A stretch of 64,000 nt of DNA from Streptomyces parvulus (GTDB taxonomy: Bacteria; Actinomycetota; Actinomycetes; Streptomycetales; Streptomycetaceae), in the NCBI RefSeq assembly GCF_014648855.1, contig NZ_BMRX01000013.1, forward strand, positions 1-64,000, given 5' to 3'. The translations under genes and the position numbers were made by a program. The notes under the pieces were generated by a model. The model made no database searches. It was not told the DNA's origin and was given only the letters and a program-made list of their open reading frames with translations. Positions 24,252-33,455 of this stretch are shown here, one piece after another (within the stretch, counting starts at the first letter, position 1; each line of letters starts with the position of its first letter).

Positions 24252-26666
24252 GTGTTCACTGTGAGTGTGCGTGATGGAGTGGCGACGATGAGTCCGGACA
24301 ACCCGTTCGACGATGCCGCCACCGCCCGCGTCGTGATCGACGACACCGGCACCCTGCGGGAGTGGAGCGAGGGCGCCCACCTGCTCCTGGGCCACCCCGC
24401 CGCCGAGGTCGTCGGAGGGCCCGCCGCCGCCCTGCTGGCCGACGGCGCCCACGGCGCTCCCCCCGGTATCGAGGCCGACCAGTGGAGCGGCACCCTCGCG
24501 TTGCGGCACCGCGACGGCCACACCGTCCCGGCGTGGGTGCTCGCCCACCGCAGACCGCCGCGGGACGGCTCCCCCGACAGTTGGCTCGCCGTCGCCTCCC
24601 TGGAGGCGGCCCCCGCACCGGCGGACGACCCGCTGGTCCGAGCGGCGCTCGCCCAGTCGCCGTGCGCCATGATGATCTTCGACGACCGGCTCCTGCTGCG
24701 CGGCGTCAACGACGCGATGGCACGGCTTCTGGGCCTGCCCCGGGAGCGGCTGCGCGGCCTGCGGGCCACGGACATCAGCGGCCGGCCGCAGACCGGCGAA
24801 CTCGAACGGCACATGCGGCAGGTCCTCGATACCGGCCGCCGCTCCGACATGCAGGCCCACCTCAGGGCCGTCGGCGAGAGCCGGGCGCACGCCTGGAACG
24901 CCCGGATCGCGCCGCTGACCGACCCGGACGGCCGGGTGACCGGTGTCTGCGTGAGCGCCCACGACGTCACCGAACAGCACCTCGCCCGCGAGCGGCTGCA
25001 ACTGGTCAACGAGGCCAGTGTCCGCATCGGCAGCACGCTGGACGTGGCCCGCACCGCGCAGGAGCTGGCGGACGTGTGCGTCCCCGCCCTCGCCGACTTC
25101 GTCACCGTCGATCTGCTGGACCCGCGCGAGAACGGCGGCGAGCCCGCCACCGTCCTGGAACCACCGGTGTCCCTGCGCCGGACCGCCCACCGCTCGGTCA
25201 CCCCCGACCGCCCGCCGGCGGTGGCCGAGACCGGTGACCTGGACGTCTACCCGGCCGGTTCGCCGCAGGCCGAGTCCCTGATCTCGGGGCGGACGATCGT
25301 GGCCTCGCAGGCCGCCGGCGACCTGGAACGCCGGCTGGAATGGGATCCGGTCCGGCTCCGGAAGGTGCGGGAACTCGGTGTCCACTCCGTGATGTCGGTG
25401 CCGCTCCAGGCCCGCGGCACCACCCTCGGCGTCGCCGTCTTCACCCGCTTCCGGCGCCCGTACCCGTTCACCCACGACGACGTGCTGCTGGCCGAGGAGG
25501 TCAGCGCCCGCGCCGCCGTCTGCGTCGACAACGCCCGCCGCTACTCCCGCGAGCGCGAGGCCACCCTGACCCTGCAGCGCAGTCTGCTCCCGCGCTGGCT
25601 GCCGCCCACCGCCGCGGTCGAGGCGGCCTCCCGGTACCTGCCGGCGGCCCGCGCGGGCGTCGGCGGCGACTGGTTCGACGTCATCCCGCTGTCCGGGATG
25701 CGGGTCGCCGTGGTCGTCGGGGACGTGGTGGGGCACGGCATCCAGGCGTCGGCGACGATGGGCCGGCTGCGCACCGCCGTACGCACCCTCGCCGACATCG
25801 ACCTGACGCCCGAGGAACTGCTCACCCACCTCGACGACCTGGTGGTCAGGCTCTCCGAGGAGTCCGGCGACGGGGGCGCGGGCGAGGTCGGCGCGAGCTG
25901 CCTGTACGCGGTGTACGACCCGGTCTCGCGGCAGTGCGCCCTGGCCCGGGCCGGGCACCCGGCGCCCGTCCTGGTACCGCCCGACGGACCGCCCAGGCTG
26001 CTGGACCTGCCCTCCGGGCCGCCGCTCGGCGTGGGCGGGCTGCCCTTCGAGTCGACGGAGCTGGAGCTGCGCGAGGGCAGCGTGCTGGCGCTCTACACCG
26101 ACGGGCTGGTCGAGAGCCGGGACCGGGACGCCGACACCGGCCAGGCGCTGCTGCGCGAGGCGCTGGCGGCCCCCGCCGACTCCCTGGACGTGGCCTGCGA
26201 CCGCGTCCTGCGCACCCTGCTCCCGTCGGGCGGCGCGGCCGACGACGTGGCCCTGCTGCTGGCCCGTACCCGGGGACTGCCCGCCGGCCAGGTCGCCACC
26301 TGGGACATCCCGGCCGACCCCTCGCTGGTCGCGCCGGTGCGCAAGCAGGTCCTCGACCAGCTGTCGACATGGGGCCTGCTGGACGCCTCCTTCACCGCCG
26401 AACTGGTGGTGAGCGAGCTGGTCACCAACGCCATCCGGTACGGCGCCCCGCCCATCCGGCTGCGCCTGATCCACGACGCCGCCACGCTGATCTGCGAGGT
26501 CTCCGACACCAGTCACACCGCGCCCCACCTGCGCCGGGCCCGGACCTGGGACGAGGGCGGGCGCGGGCTGCTGCTGGTCGCCCAGCTCACCCAGCGCTGG
26601 GGCAGCCGGCACACCGCCGAGGGCAAGACGATCTGGGCGGAGCTGGGTCTGCTCGACGAGGAGTGA
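24252..26666 (+). CDS. PP2C (SpoIIE-type) phosphatase with PAS/GAF sensors and a HATPase domain
   Basis: An 804-residue soluble signalling protein. Domains in order: a PAS-like domain (about 20-120), a second PAS (about 125-240), a GAF (about 245-430), the PP2C/SpoIIE phosphatase (about 440-660, with GGDWFDVIPL and VVGDVVGHG metal blocks), and a HATPase kinase-like domain (about 675-800, N-box SELVTNAI). It has the same architecture as the protein at 3755-6247 but only distant sequence identity. These proteins regulate anti-sigma antagonists by partner switching. It is transcribed away from the cellulase gene. Start 24252 has a GGGGAGAAGG ribosome-binding site; an ATG at 24288 is a fair alternative. 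Confidence 0.9.
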   Translation: MFTVSVRDGVATMSPDNPFDDAATARVVIDDTGTLREWSEGAHLLLGHPAAEVVGGPAAALLADGAHGAPPGIEADQWSGTLALRHRDGHTVPAWVLAHRRPPRDGSPDSWLAVASLEAAPAPADDPLVRAALAQSPCAMMIFDDRLLLRGVNDAMARLLGLPRERLRGLRATDISGRPQTGELERHMRQVLDTGRRSDMQAHLRAVGESRAHAWNARIAPLTDPDGRVTGVCVSAHDVTEQHLARERLQLVNEASVRIGSTLDVARTAQELADVCVPALADFVTVDLLDPRENGGEPATVLEPPVSLRRTAHRSVTPDRPPAVAETGDLDVYPAGSPQAESLISGRTIVASQAAGDLERRLEWDPVRLRKVRELGVHSVMSVPLQARGTTLGVAVFTRFRRPYPFTHDDVLLAEEVSARAAVCVDNARRYSREREATLTLQRSLLPRWLPPTAAVEAASRYLPAARAGVGGDWFDVIPLSGMRVAVVVGDVVGHGIQASATMGRLRTAVRTLADIDLTPEELLTHLDDLVVRLSEESGDGGAGEVGASCLYAVYDPVSRQCALARAGHPAPVLVPPDGPPRLLDLPSGPPLGVGGLPFESTELELREGSVLALYTDGLVESRDRDADTGQALLREALAAPADSLDVACDRVLRTLLPSGGAADDVALLLARTRGLPAGQVATWDIPADPSLVAPVRKQVLDQLSTWGLLDASFTAELVVSELVTNAIRYGAPPIRLRLIHDAATLICEVSDTSHTAPHLRRARTWDEGGRGLLLVAQLTQRWGSRHTAEGKTIWAELGLLDEE

Positions 26667-26770
26667 CCCCCGGTTTCCCGGGCGGCGGGACGGGAAACTC
26701 GCGGGAGCAGGGCGTGCGGCTCCGGGCCGGGCCATGCTGTGCGCCGGACCTGACGGGAGTGTGGACAGCG

Positions 26771-27439
26771 ATGGCGAACACGTCCCAGCCGGTGCGCCGG
26801 ACGGCCCTGCTCGCGAGCGGCGTCGCGCTGCTCGGCCTGCTGAGCGCCTGCGGCGCCGAGAACGGTACCTCGGGCACCCCTCAGCCCTCCGTCTCCACCC
26901 CCGCGACCGCTACCGCCCCGCGGACGGAAACTGGCCGCGGCACCGCCACCGACAGCGCGCCCGCCGTCGGGACCGCGCCCGGCGACACGGCCGGGTCGGC
27001 CTCCGCCTCGGCGCGTACCGACGGCCGCTGCCACACCTCCGAACTGCGCGCCACCGTCGGCCGCGTCGACCCGGGGGCCGGCCAGCGCAACTTCCCGGTC
27101 GTGCTGACCAACACCGCCGACCGCACCTGCACGCTGTACGGCCATCCCGGCGCCGCCTTCGTCGACGCGTCCGGCAAGCAGCTCGGCCCGGACCCGCGGC
27201 GCGTGCCCGCCTCGCCCCGGACCGTCACCCTCACCCCCGGCGAGAGCGCGTGGGCCGGGCTGTCCTTCTCCAGTCCGGAGATCAGCGGCGCCCCCACGGC
27301 CACCCCGGCGGCGCTGCTCGTCACCCCGCCGGACGAGCACGACCCCCTCACGGTGAGGTGGACGGCCGGCGAGGTGCCGGTGGGCGGCGGCGAACCGCCG
27401 GTGTCCGTCACCGCCCTGGAGGCGGGCACGGGGCCCTGA
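26771..27439 (+). CDS. DUF4232-type lipoprotein
   Basis: A 222-residue exported protein. The signal peptide ends in a lipobox (LLSAC, Cys about residue 27), so it should be lipid-anchored. It is followed by a Thr/Ala/Pro-rich linker (about 28-85). The C-terminal domain (about 88-215) has the DUF4232 pattern, with conserved Cys in DGRCHTSEL and DRTCTLYGHPG. No enzymatic function is known for the family. The next gene is convergent and ends 16 bases away. No sign of co-regulation with the PP2C gene 104 bases upstream. Confidence 0.85.
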   Translation: MANTSQPVRRTALLASGVALLGLLSACGAENGTSGTPQPSVSTPATATAPRTETGRGTATDSAPAVGTAPGDTAGSASASARTDGRCHTSELRATVGRVDPGAGQRNFPVVLTNTADRTCTLYGHPGAAFVDASGKQLGPDPRRVPASPRTVTLTPGESAWAGLSFSSPEISGAPTATPAALLVTPPDEHDPLTVRWTAGEVPVGGGEPPVSVTALEAGTGP

Positions 27440-27454
27440 GGCACCCCCGCAGGA

Positions 27455-28423
27455 TCAGTGGCCGGCGATCGGGTGGGGCGCGTAGGGGCGCTCCAGCTCC
27501 TCGATCTCCTTGTCACCGAGGGTCAGTTCCACCGCGGCCACGGCGTCTTCCAGGTGCCCGGGCTTCGAGGCGCCGACGATCGGCGCGGTCACCGTGTCCT
27601 GGTGCAGCAGCCAGGCGAGGGCGACCCGGGCCCGCGGCACGCCCCGGTCGCCGGCGATGCGGGTGACGGCCTCGACCACGGCTCGGTCGCCCTCCTGGTA
27701 GAGGGTGCTGCCGAAGTTGTCGGTGGCGCTGCGCTCGGTCGCGGTGTCCCAGTCCCGGGTGAGCCGGCCGCGGGCCAGCGGGCTCCAGGGCAGCACGCCG
27801 ACGCCCTGGTCCGCGCAGAGGGGGAGCATCTCGCGCTCCTCCTCGCGGTAGAGGAGGTTGTAGTGGTTCTGCATGGACACGAACTTCGTCCAGCCGTGCC
27901 GCTCGGCGGTGTACTGCATCTTGGAGAACTGCCAGGCGTACATCGAACTGGCCCCGATGTAGCGGACCTTGCCCGCCCGTACCAGGTCGTGCAGCGCCTC
28001 CATGGTCTCCTCGACCGGGGTGGCCGGGTCGAAGCGGTGGATCTGGTAGAGGTCGACGTAGTCGGTGCCCAGCCGCCGGAGGCTGTGGTCGATCTCCGTC
28101 ATGATCGCCTTGCGGGACAGCCCGGCGCCGTTGGGTCCGGGCCGCATCCGGCCGTTGACCTTGGTCGCGAGCACGATGTCGTCGCGGCTCGCGAAGTCGC
28201 GCAGCGCCTTGCCGACGATCTCCTCGCTGGTGCCGTCGGAGTAGACGTTGGCGGTGTCGAAGAAGGTGACGCCCGCCTCCAGCGCCTGCCGGATCAGCGG
28301 GCGGGAGGCCTCCTCGTCGAGCGTCCACTCGTGCGTGCCGCGGTCCGGGACCCCGTAGGTCATGCAGCCCAGGCAGATCCGCGACACGTCCAGGCCCGTC
28401 GAACCGAGCTTCACGTACTGCAT
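27455..28423 (-). CDS. Aldo/keto reductase
   Basis: A 322-residue NADPH-dependent aldo/keto reductase (TIM barrel). The catalytic tetrad is visible: Asp and Tyr in FFDTANVYSDG, Lys in LATKVNG, His in LYQIHRFD. The sequence from MQYVKLGSTGLDVSRICLGC onward is that of the YajO/AKR11-13-like group, often active on aldehydes and small ketones. The ATG at 28423 is chosen over an upstream ATG because homology begins there. It is transcribed on the same strand as the ferredoxin and P450 genes, 121 bases upstream; co-transcription is possible but not obvious. Confidence 0.92.
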   Translation of the reverse strand: MQYVKLGSTGLDVSRICLGCMTYGVPDRGTHEWTLDEEASRPLIRQALEAGVTFFDTANVYSDGTSEEIVGKALRDFASRDDIVLATKVNGRMRPGPNGAGLSRKAIMTEIDHSLRRLGTDYVDLYQIHRFDPATPVEETMEALHDLVRAGKVRYIGASSMYAWQFSKMQYTAERHGWTKFVSMQNHYNLLYREEEREMLPLCADQGVGVLPWSPLARGRLTRDWDTATERSATDNFGSTLYQEGDRAVVEAVTRIAGDRGVPRARVALAWLLHQDTVTAPIVGASKPGHLEDAVAAVELTLGDKEIEELERPYAPHPIAGH

Positions 28424-28544
28424 CGTTGCTGCTCCTGTCTTCCGCGTCATCCGTACCGGGCGAGCGTACGTCTTCGCGCGGGCTCGAACCCCGGCGCGGA
28501 TGCGGCGCGGACGACGGCCCCGTACGTGCCAGGCGGCAGCGGTG

Positions 28545-28745
28545 TCAGCCCACCCGCTCCGACACGGTGATGGCGCCGACGGGGCACGCGCGGGCGGCCT
28601 CCCGGACCAGGGGGCTGCCGCCGCCGTCCTCCCGGCCGGGGCGGAGCGTGCTGTAGCCGTCGTCGTCCTGGGTGAAGACGTCCGGGGCGGTCAGGGCGCA
28701 CTGCCCCGCCCCGATGCAGGTGTCCTGATCGATGCCGATGTGCAT
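28545..28745 (-). CDS. 3Fe-4S ferredoxin partner of the CYP105-type P450
   Basis: A 66-residue ferredoxin. Cluster ligands are C10 and C16 (CIGAGQC) and C54 (CPVGAI). The residue at the usual second Cys position is Ala-Gly, the signature of single 3Fe-4S ferredoxins that serve Streptomyces P450s. It follows the P450 gene after 12 bases on the same strand. It should carry electrons from a ferredoxin reductase (not encoded here) to the P450. Confidence 0.93.
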   Translation of the reverse strand: MHIGIDQDTCIGAGQCALTAPDVFTQDDDGYSTLRPGREDGGGSPLVREAARACPVGAITVSERVG

Positions 28746-28757
28746 GTGCGGGCCCTC

Positions 28758-29972
28758 CTACCAGGCCACGGGGAGTTCGAGCATCCCCTGGATCGTGTCG
28801 CCGGGCTTGAAGGCGATCTCCTCCGCCGGGGCGGCCAGTCGCAGGCCGGGCAGCCGCTCGAAGAGGCTGCGCAGGGCGATCTCCAGTTCGGCGCGGGCCA
28901 GGTTCTGGCCGAGGCACTGGTGGATGCCGAAGCCGAAGGCGACGTGGTGGCGGGCCGGGCGGTGCCAGTCGAGGACGTCCGGCTCGGGGTAGACCGTCTC
29001 GTCGCGGTTGATGACGGAGGTGGAGAAGACGACCCCGTCACCGGCGCGGATGGTGTGCCCCTCCACCTCGATGTCCTCGACGGCGGTGCGCAGCAGTCCG
29101 TCCGCGATCGAGAGCATCCGCATCAGTTCCTCGACGGCGCCGGGCAGCAGCGCCGGGTCGGCGCGCAGTTCGGCAAGCCGCGCGGGGTTGCGCAGCAGCG
29201 TGAAGGTGCCCAGCGAGATCATGTTGGCGGTGGTCTCGTGGCCGGCGACCAGGAGGATGACCGCGAAGGCGATCAACTGGTCCCGGTCGAGGGCCCCTTC
29301 GGCGAGTTGCTGCCGGACCAGGTCGTCCAGCAGGCCCTCGCCGGGCGAGCGCCGTTTGCGGTCGACCAGCTCCCCCAGGTAGGCCTCCAGCCGGTCGCGC
29401 GCCTCGCGGGTGTCCTCGGGGCGGGGGCCGCGCAGCAGCCGGCGGGACTGCTCCTCGAAGAAGTCGTGGTCGGCGTAGGGAACGCCGAGCAGGGCGCAGA
29501 TCACCATCGAGGGGACCGGCAGCGCGAAGGCGGGGACCAGGTCGGCCGGCGGGCCCTGGGCGGTCATCGCGTCGAGGCGTCCGTCGACGATCTCCTGGAT
29601 GCGCGGGCGCAGGGCGGCGGCGCGCTTGAGGGTGAACTCCGGGATCACCATCTTGCGTTGGGCGCGGTGTTCGGGATCGTCGACGCCGAGCAGCGCGGGA
29701 CTGCGGCCCTGGACCGCGGTGAGCCGGGCCGAGGTGGCGGGGAAGCCGTCGCGCCGCCGGTCGGTCGACAGACGCTGGTCGGCCAGCAGCCGGCGCGCCG
29801 TGGTGTGACCGGTGACGAGCCAGGCGGGGCGGCCGTCGAAGAGGGTGACGCGGGCCAGCGGGCGGGTGGCGCGCAACGCGTCGTAGCCGGCGGGCGGGTG
29901 GTAGGGGCAGGTCCGGTCCTGCGGGTAGGCGACGGGGTTCGCCGTCTCCGTGTTCGTGTCCGTGTCCGTCAT
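28758..29972 (-). CDS. Cytochrome P450, CYP105-like
   Basis: A 404-residue soluble class I P450. Motifs: oxygen-binding I-helix LLVAGHETTANM, K-helix ELMRM (ExxR intact), and haem-binding FGFGIHQCLGQN. The sequence is CYP105-like, a Streptomyces family acting on macrolides, steroids, vitamin D and xenobiotics, so the substrate cannot be predicted. The ATG at 29972 begins the conserved MTDTDTNTETANPVAYP-type N-terminus; longer upstream frames lack support. The ferredoxin follows immediately. A perfect 19-base operator palindrome lies 43-61 bases upstream, so expression is probably repressor-controlled. Confidence 0.93.
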   Translation of the reverse strand: MTDTDTNTETANPVAYPQDRTCPYHPPAGYDALRATRPLARVTLFDGRPAWLVTGHTTARRLLADQRLSTDRRRDGFPATSARLTAVQGRSPALLGVDDPEHRAQRKMVIPEFTLKRAAALRPRIQEIVDGRLDAMTAQGPPADLVPAFALPVPSMVICALLGVPYADHDFFEEQSRRLLRGPRPEDTREARDRLEAYLGELVDRKRRSPGEGLLDDLVRQQLAEGALDRDQLIAFAVILLVAGHETTANMISLGTFTLLRNPARLAELRADPALLPGAVEELMRMLSIADGLLRTAVEDIEVEGHTIRAGDGVVFSTSVINRDETVYPEPDVLDWHRPARHHVAFGFGIHQCLGQNLARAELEIALRSLFERLPGLRLAAPAEEIAFKPGDTIQGMLELPVAW

Positions 29973-30309
29973 GGAAGACCTCGCAGACGAAGAGTGCGTC
30001 GTGCCGATCTTCATTAGATGCCTGGGGCATCTATATGGCGACGCCAAGTTCGGCCAGATCGGTGACGGGGGCCAAGTGGCCGGGGAACGGCGGTTGCGGG
30101 CCGACGACGCGGGCCGGACCGGCCGCGGTCGCCCCGCAGGTGGCGGAATCGGGCCCTCCGGGGGCGGGCGCCGACCGCCGGAACCGGTCGGCGGCACGGT
30201 ACCCGGTGTCCCGGGGCCGCGATGCGGTAGGGATGGGGGTATCCGCACCGACCGGCGGCGTACACCGGACCGGTCGGCTCGACGACGCGACGATGGGACG
30301 GATGCACAC
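29973..30309. other. Divergent intergenic region, CYP105-like P450 / deazaflavin reductase
   Basis: About 337 bases without a gene. It carries the operator at 30015-30033 near the P450 start. The right part should contain the promoter for the gene at 30310. I see no further clear structure. Confidence 0.5.
30015..30033. promoter_or_regulatory. Perfect palindromic operator upstream of the CYP105-like P450
   Basis: TAGATGCCTGGGGCATCTA: 8-base arms around a 3-base centre, fully symmetric in the arms, in an AT-richer pocket. The TAGAT/ATCTA ends resemble operators of MarR-type regulators. No regulator gene is adjacent, so the cognate protein is unknown. Basis: palindrome seen; role inferred from position. 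Confidence 0.65.
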
Positions 30310-30759
30310 ATGCCTCTGGACGGCGAGTACGAACCCAGCCCGACGAAGTGGGTACGCGACCAGGTCGAGCTGTACGAGAGCTCGGGCGGCACCGAGGGCA
30401 CGACCCTGCAGAACACCGGTCTGCCCGTGATCGTGCTGACCAGCCGGGGCGCCAGGAGCGGGAAGATCCGCAAGACGCCGCTGATGCGCGTCGAGCAGGA
30501 CGGCACCTACGCCGTGGTCGCCTCCCTCGGTGGCGCTCCCAAGCACCCGGTCTGGTACTTCAACGTGAAGGCCGACCCGCACGTGGAGCTGCAGGACGGC
30601 CCGGTGCGGCGCGACATGACGGCCCGTGAGATCACCGGCGTGGAGAAGGCCGAATGGTGGGAGCGCGCCGTCGCGGCCTACCCGCCGTACGCCGACTACC
30701 AGAAGAAGACGGACCGGGAGATCCCCGTCTTCGTCCTGGAGCCGGCCGACGAGGGCTGA
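30310..30759 (+). CDS. F420H2-dependent (deazaflavin) nitroreductase-family protein
   Basis: A 149-residue split-barrel protein of the nitroreductase/deazaflavin-dependent (DDN) family. The family uses reduced coenzyme F420 for reductions of quinones or nitro compounds, and Streptomyces make F420. Visible segments are SRGARSGKIRKTPLMRVEQDG, VVASLGGAPKHPVWYFNVKADP and the C-terminal PPYADYQKKTDREIPVFVLEP. There is no signal peptide. It starts at the ATG at 30310. A terminator hairpin follows. The physiological substrate is unknown. Confidence 0.9.
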   Translation: MPLDGEYEPSPTKWVRDQVELYESSGGTEGTTLQNTGLPVIVLTSRGARSGKIRKTPLMRVEQDGTYAVVASLGGAPKHPVWYFNVKADPHVELQDGPVRRDMTAREITGVEKAEWWERAVAAYPPYADYQKKTDREIPVFVLEPADEG

Positions 30760-30825
30760 TCGGGACGCGCGGGAAATCCGCGCGCCGAAGCGTGCATGGA
30801 CCGGCGGGTGCCGGGCACCCGAGGG

Positions 30826-31788
30826 TCAGGCCCCGCCGCGTTCCCCCGTCGCGGCGGGGCTTTGCGCTGCCTCGCGCGCGGGGCGGTCGGTGACGTCGAG
30901 GAAGATCTGGCCCGCCTCCGGAACGGTGTGGGCGATCGAGCGCTTGATGCGTACGGCGACCTCCTCCACCCGCTCGCTGTCCATGCCCGGCACCAGGTCG
31001 ATGCGCGCGGCCACCAGGGTGGAGTCGAGGCCGGTCTTCATGGTGAACAGCGCCTCGACGCTGTCGATCTCCGGCTGGGCCTCCAGCAGCGCGCAGATCC
31101 GCCCGCTGGCCTCGGGGTCGGCGGCCTCGCCGATCAGCTGGTCGCGCGCCTCGCGGCCCAGCCGGTAGGCGACGAACACGAGCAGCGCGCCGATCGCGAG
31201 CGAGGCACAGGCCTCCCACACCACCTGCCCGGTGACCATGTGCAGGACCATGCCGGCCATCGCGAGGGTCACGCCGAGCACCGCGGTACCGTCCTCGGCG
31301 ACGACCGTGCGCAGGGCCGGGTCGCGCATCCCGGAGGCGAGGCCGCCCTGGCCGCGGACCTGGTGCAGGGCCCGCAGCAGCGAGGCGCCCTCGGCGAGCA
31401 GGGCGATGCCGAGCACGACGAGTCCGGCCACGTAGCCGCTCAGTTCCTCGTCGGCGCCGCTGCGCAGGGCCTCGACGCCCTGGTAGAAGGAGAAGCAGCC
31501 GCCCATGACGAAGATGCCGACGGCGGCGAGGAGCGACCAGAAGAAGCGCTCCTTGCCGTAGCCGAAGGGGTGCTTGCGGTCGGCGGGGCGGCGGCTGCGG
31601 CGCAGGGCGGCCAGCAGGAACACCTCGTTCAGGCTGTCCGCCACGGAGTGCGCGGCCTCCGACAGCAGCGCGGGCGATCCCGCGATGAAGCCGCCGATCG
31701 CCTTGGCGACGGCGATCACCAGGTTGGCCGCGAGGGCCACCAGCACCGTGACGCGTGTCCTGCGGTCCGCCTTGGTCTCCGCGCTCAC
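30826..31788 (-). CDS. Cation diffusion facilitator family transporter
   Basis: A 320-residue membrane transporter that exports divalent metals (Zn2+, Co2+, Fe2+ or Mn2+ in the family) in exchange for protons. About six membrane helices span residues 14-210; the helix with SEAAHSVADSLNE holds the conserved His/Asp metal site, and HPFGYGKERFFW is the family loop. A cytoplasmic C-terminal domain follows. It starts at GTG (31788) behind GGGGAGGAG. Its last 11 codons overlap a hairpin that serves the convergent gene. The metal specificity is not clear from sequence. Confidence 0.9.
   Translation of the reverse strand: MSAETKADRRTRVTVLVALAANLVIAVAKAIGGFIAGSPALLSEAAHSVADSLNEVFLLAALRRSRRPADRKHPFGYGKERFFWSLLAAVGIFVMGGCFSFYQGVEALRSGADEELSGYVAGLVVLGIALLAEGASLLRALHQVRGQGGLASGMRDPALRTVVAEDGTAVLGVTLAMAGMVLHMVTGQVVWEACASLAIGALLVFVAYRLGREARDQLIGEAADPEASGRICALLEAQPEIDSVEALFTMKTGLDSTLVAARIDLVPGMDSERVEEVAVRIKRSIAHTVPEAGQIFLDVTDRPAREAAQSPAATGERGGA
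30830..30863 (+). terminator. Terminator after the deazaflavin reductase gene
   Basis: Perfect 11-base arms GCCCCGCCGCG and CGCGGCGGGGC around a 9-base loop, then TTTG. It is inside the end of the convergent CDF gene, so it is also coding sequence on the other strand. Confidence 0.8.
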
Positions 31789-31999
31789 GTCTCCTCCCCC
31801 ACTGCCGTCCCCACCCTTCCCGTAGTCCACTCGGCCGTCCTCGCGGCCCGTCTTCTCCTGCGCGGCTGTCCCAGTCACGAAGGGCCGAATGCCCGTGCCG
31901 GTCCGGCTCACACCCCGCCTTGTGGGTGGCCCACCAGTGCCGACGGGCGAAAACGGGGAACGCGTCCACCAGGGCACCCGGAAGACTGGAGGCAGGCCC

Positions 32000-33025
32000 A
32001 TGAGCGGTGACGCCGGGACGGCGGGCAACAGCGGGTACGGCAGGAAGCCGTTCAAGCGGTCCAAGAGCCACTTCGCGGACCGGATCACCGCGGACGGCCG
32101 CGACGGCTGGCCGGTGGAGTCCGGCCGGTACCGACTGGTGGTCAGCCGAGCCTGTCCCTGGGCGAGCCGGGCCCTGGTCTCGCGACGGCTGCTCGGCCTG
32201 GAGGACGCCCTGTCGCTGGCCGTCGCCGACCCGATCCAGGACGACCGCAGCTGGCGGTTCACGCTGGACCCGGACGGCCACGACCCGGTGCTCGGCATCC
32301 GCTACCTCGGCGAGGCCTACGACCGGCGGGAGACCGGCTATCCCGGCGGGGTGAGCGTCCCCGCGATCGTGGACGTGCCCACCGGGGCGCTGGTGACCAA
32401 CGACTACCAGCGCATCACCCTCGACCTCGCCACCGAGTGGACGGCGCTGCACCGGCCGGGCGCGCCGGATCTGTATCCCGAGGCCCGGCGCGACGAGATC
32501 GACGAGGTGATGGCCGGCGTCTACGAGGACGTCAACAACGGCGTGTACCGGGCGGGCTTCGCGACCGGCCAGGAGGAGTACGAGGCCGCGTGCGCGGGTG
32601 TGTTCCGGCGCCTGGAGGAGTTGGCCCCGCGGCTGGAGCGGCAGCGCTACCTGGTCGGCGGCACCCTCACCGAGGCCGACATCCGGCTGTTCACGACGCT
32701 GGTGCGGTTCGACGCCGTCTACCACGGCCACTTCAAGTGCAACCGCTGGAAGCTGGCGGAGCACCCGGTGCTGTGGGCCTACGTCCGCGACCTGTTCCAG
32801 ACCCCCGGATTCGGGGACACGGTCGACTTCGACCACATCAAGCGCCACTACCACCAAGTGCACACCGGCATCAATCCGACGGCGATCGTGCCCCTGGGCC
32901 CGGACCTCGCCGGCTGGCTCACCCCGCACCACCGGGAGGAGCTGGGCGGCCGGCCGTTCGGCGACGGCACACCGCCGGGGCCCGTCCGGGCCGACGAGGA
33001 GGTGCCGGCGAGCGGCCGCCCCTGA
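32000..33025 (+). CDS. Glutathionyl-hydroquinone reductase-family protein (ECM4/YqjG-like)
   Basis: A 341-residue xi-class transferase-like protein. The thioredoxin-fold N-terminal half holds the nucleophilic Cys in SRACPWASRAL, and the helical C-terminal half has the ADIRLFTTLVRFD signature. The family reduces thiol adducts of hydroquinones. Streptomyces use mycothiol rather than glutathione, so the thiol substrate here is probably different; this is inference. The ATG at 32000 is preceded by GGAGG. The gene is divergent from the CDF transporter. Confidence 0.9.
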   Translation: MSGDAGTAGNSGYGRKPFKRSKSHFADRITADGRDGWPVESGRYRLVVSRACPWASRALVSRRLLGLEDALSLAVADPIQDDRSWRFTLDPDGHDPVLGIRYLGEAYDRRETGYPGGVSVPAIVDVPTGALVTNDYQRITLDLATEWTALHRPGAPDLYPEARRDEIDEVMAGVYEDVNNGVYRAGFATGQEEYEAACAGVFRRLEELAPRLERQRYLVGGTLTEADIRLFTTLVRFDAVYHGHFKCNRWKLAEHPVLWAYVRDLFQTPGFGDTVDFDHIKRHYHQVHTGINPTAIVPLGPDLAGWLTPHHREELGGRPFGDGTPPGPVRADEEVPASGRP

Positions 33026-33089
33026 TCCGCCCGCGGCATCCGCCGTGTACCGGACATCCATCACACACCCCGAGCAAGGAGAGAAACGG

Positions 33090-33389
33090 ATGGCGAAGCC
33101 CAAGAAGAAGAAGCTCCCGCTCGCCTACAAGCCGGTCGGGTTCGCCCTCGGCTGGGTGGGCGGCACGCTGGCCGGGATGGCGTTCCAGAAGACCTGGAAG
33201 CTGATCCGGGACGAGGACGACGCGCCCGACGCGCTGGACCCGGACCGCGGCTGGGGGGAGATCCTGCTGGCCGCCGCGATCCAGGGCGCCATCTTCGCGG
33301 CGGTGCGCAGCGTCGTGGACCGCGGCGGCGCGAAGGCCATCGAGCGCTCGACCGGCGTGTGGCCGGTCGACAAGGGCGGACGGGACTGA
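33090..33389 (+). CDS. DUF4235 small membrane protein
   Basis: A 99-residue protein with a very basic start (KPKKKKLP), one or two hydrophobic segments (about 14-33 and 58-74) and the DUF4235 layout, including W-x-x-ILLAAAIQGAIFAAV. Function unknown. AAGGAGA ribosome-binding site. It lies 64 bases after the hydroquinone reductase gene on the same strand and may share its mRNA. Confidence 0.85.
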   Translation: MAKPKKKKLPLAYKPVGFALGWVGGTLAGMAFQKTWKLIRDEDDAPDALDPDRGWGEILLAAAIQGAIFAAVRSVVDRGGAKAIERSTGVWPVDKGGRD

Positions 33390-33455
33390 CGCAGCGCAGT
33401 CCCCTCCTCCCCCGCGAGGCCGCGACGCCGCGACGGCACCCGGCGGGCTGTTCCC

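Noticed and set aside
30826..32298. A longer CDF transporter starting at 32298
   Set aside because: The extra N-terminus overlaps the divergent hydroquinone reductase gene and has no homology; GTG 31788 has a strong ribosome-binding site.
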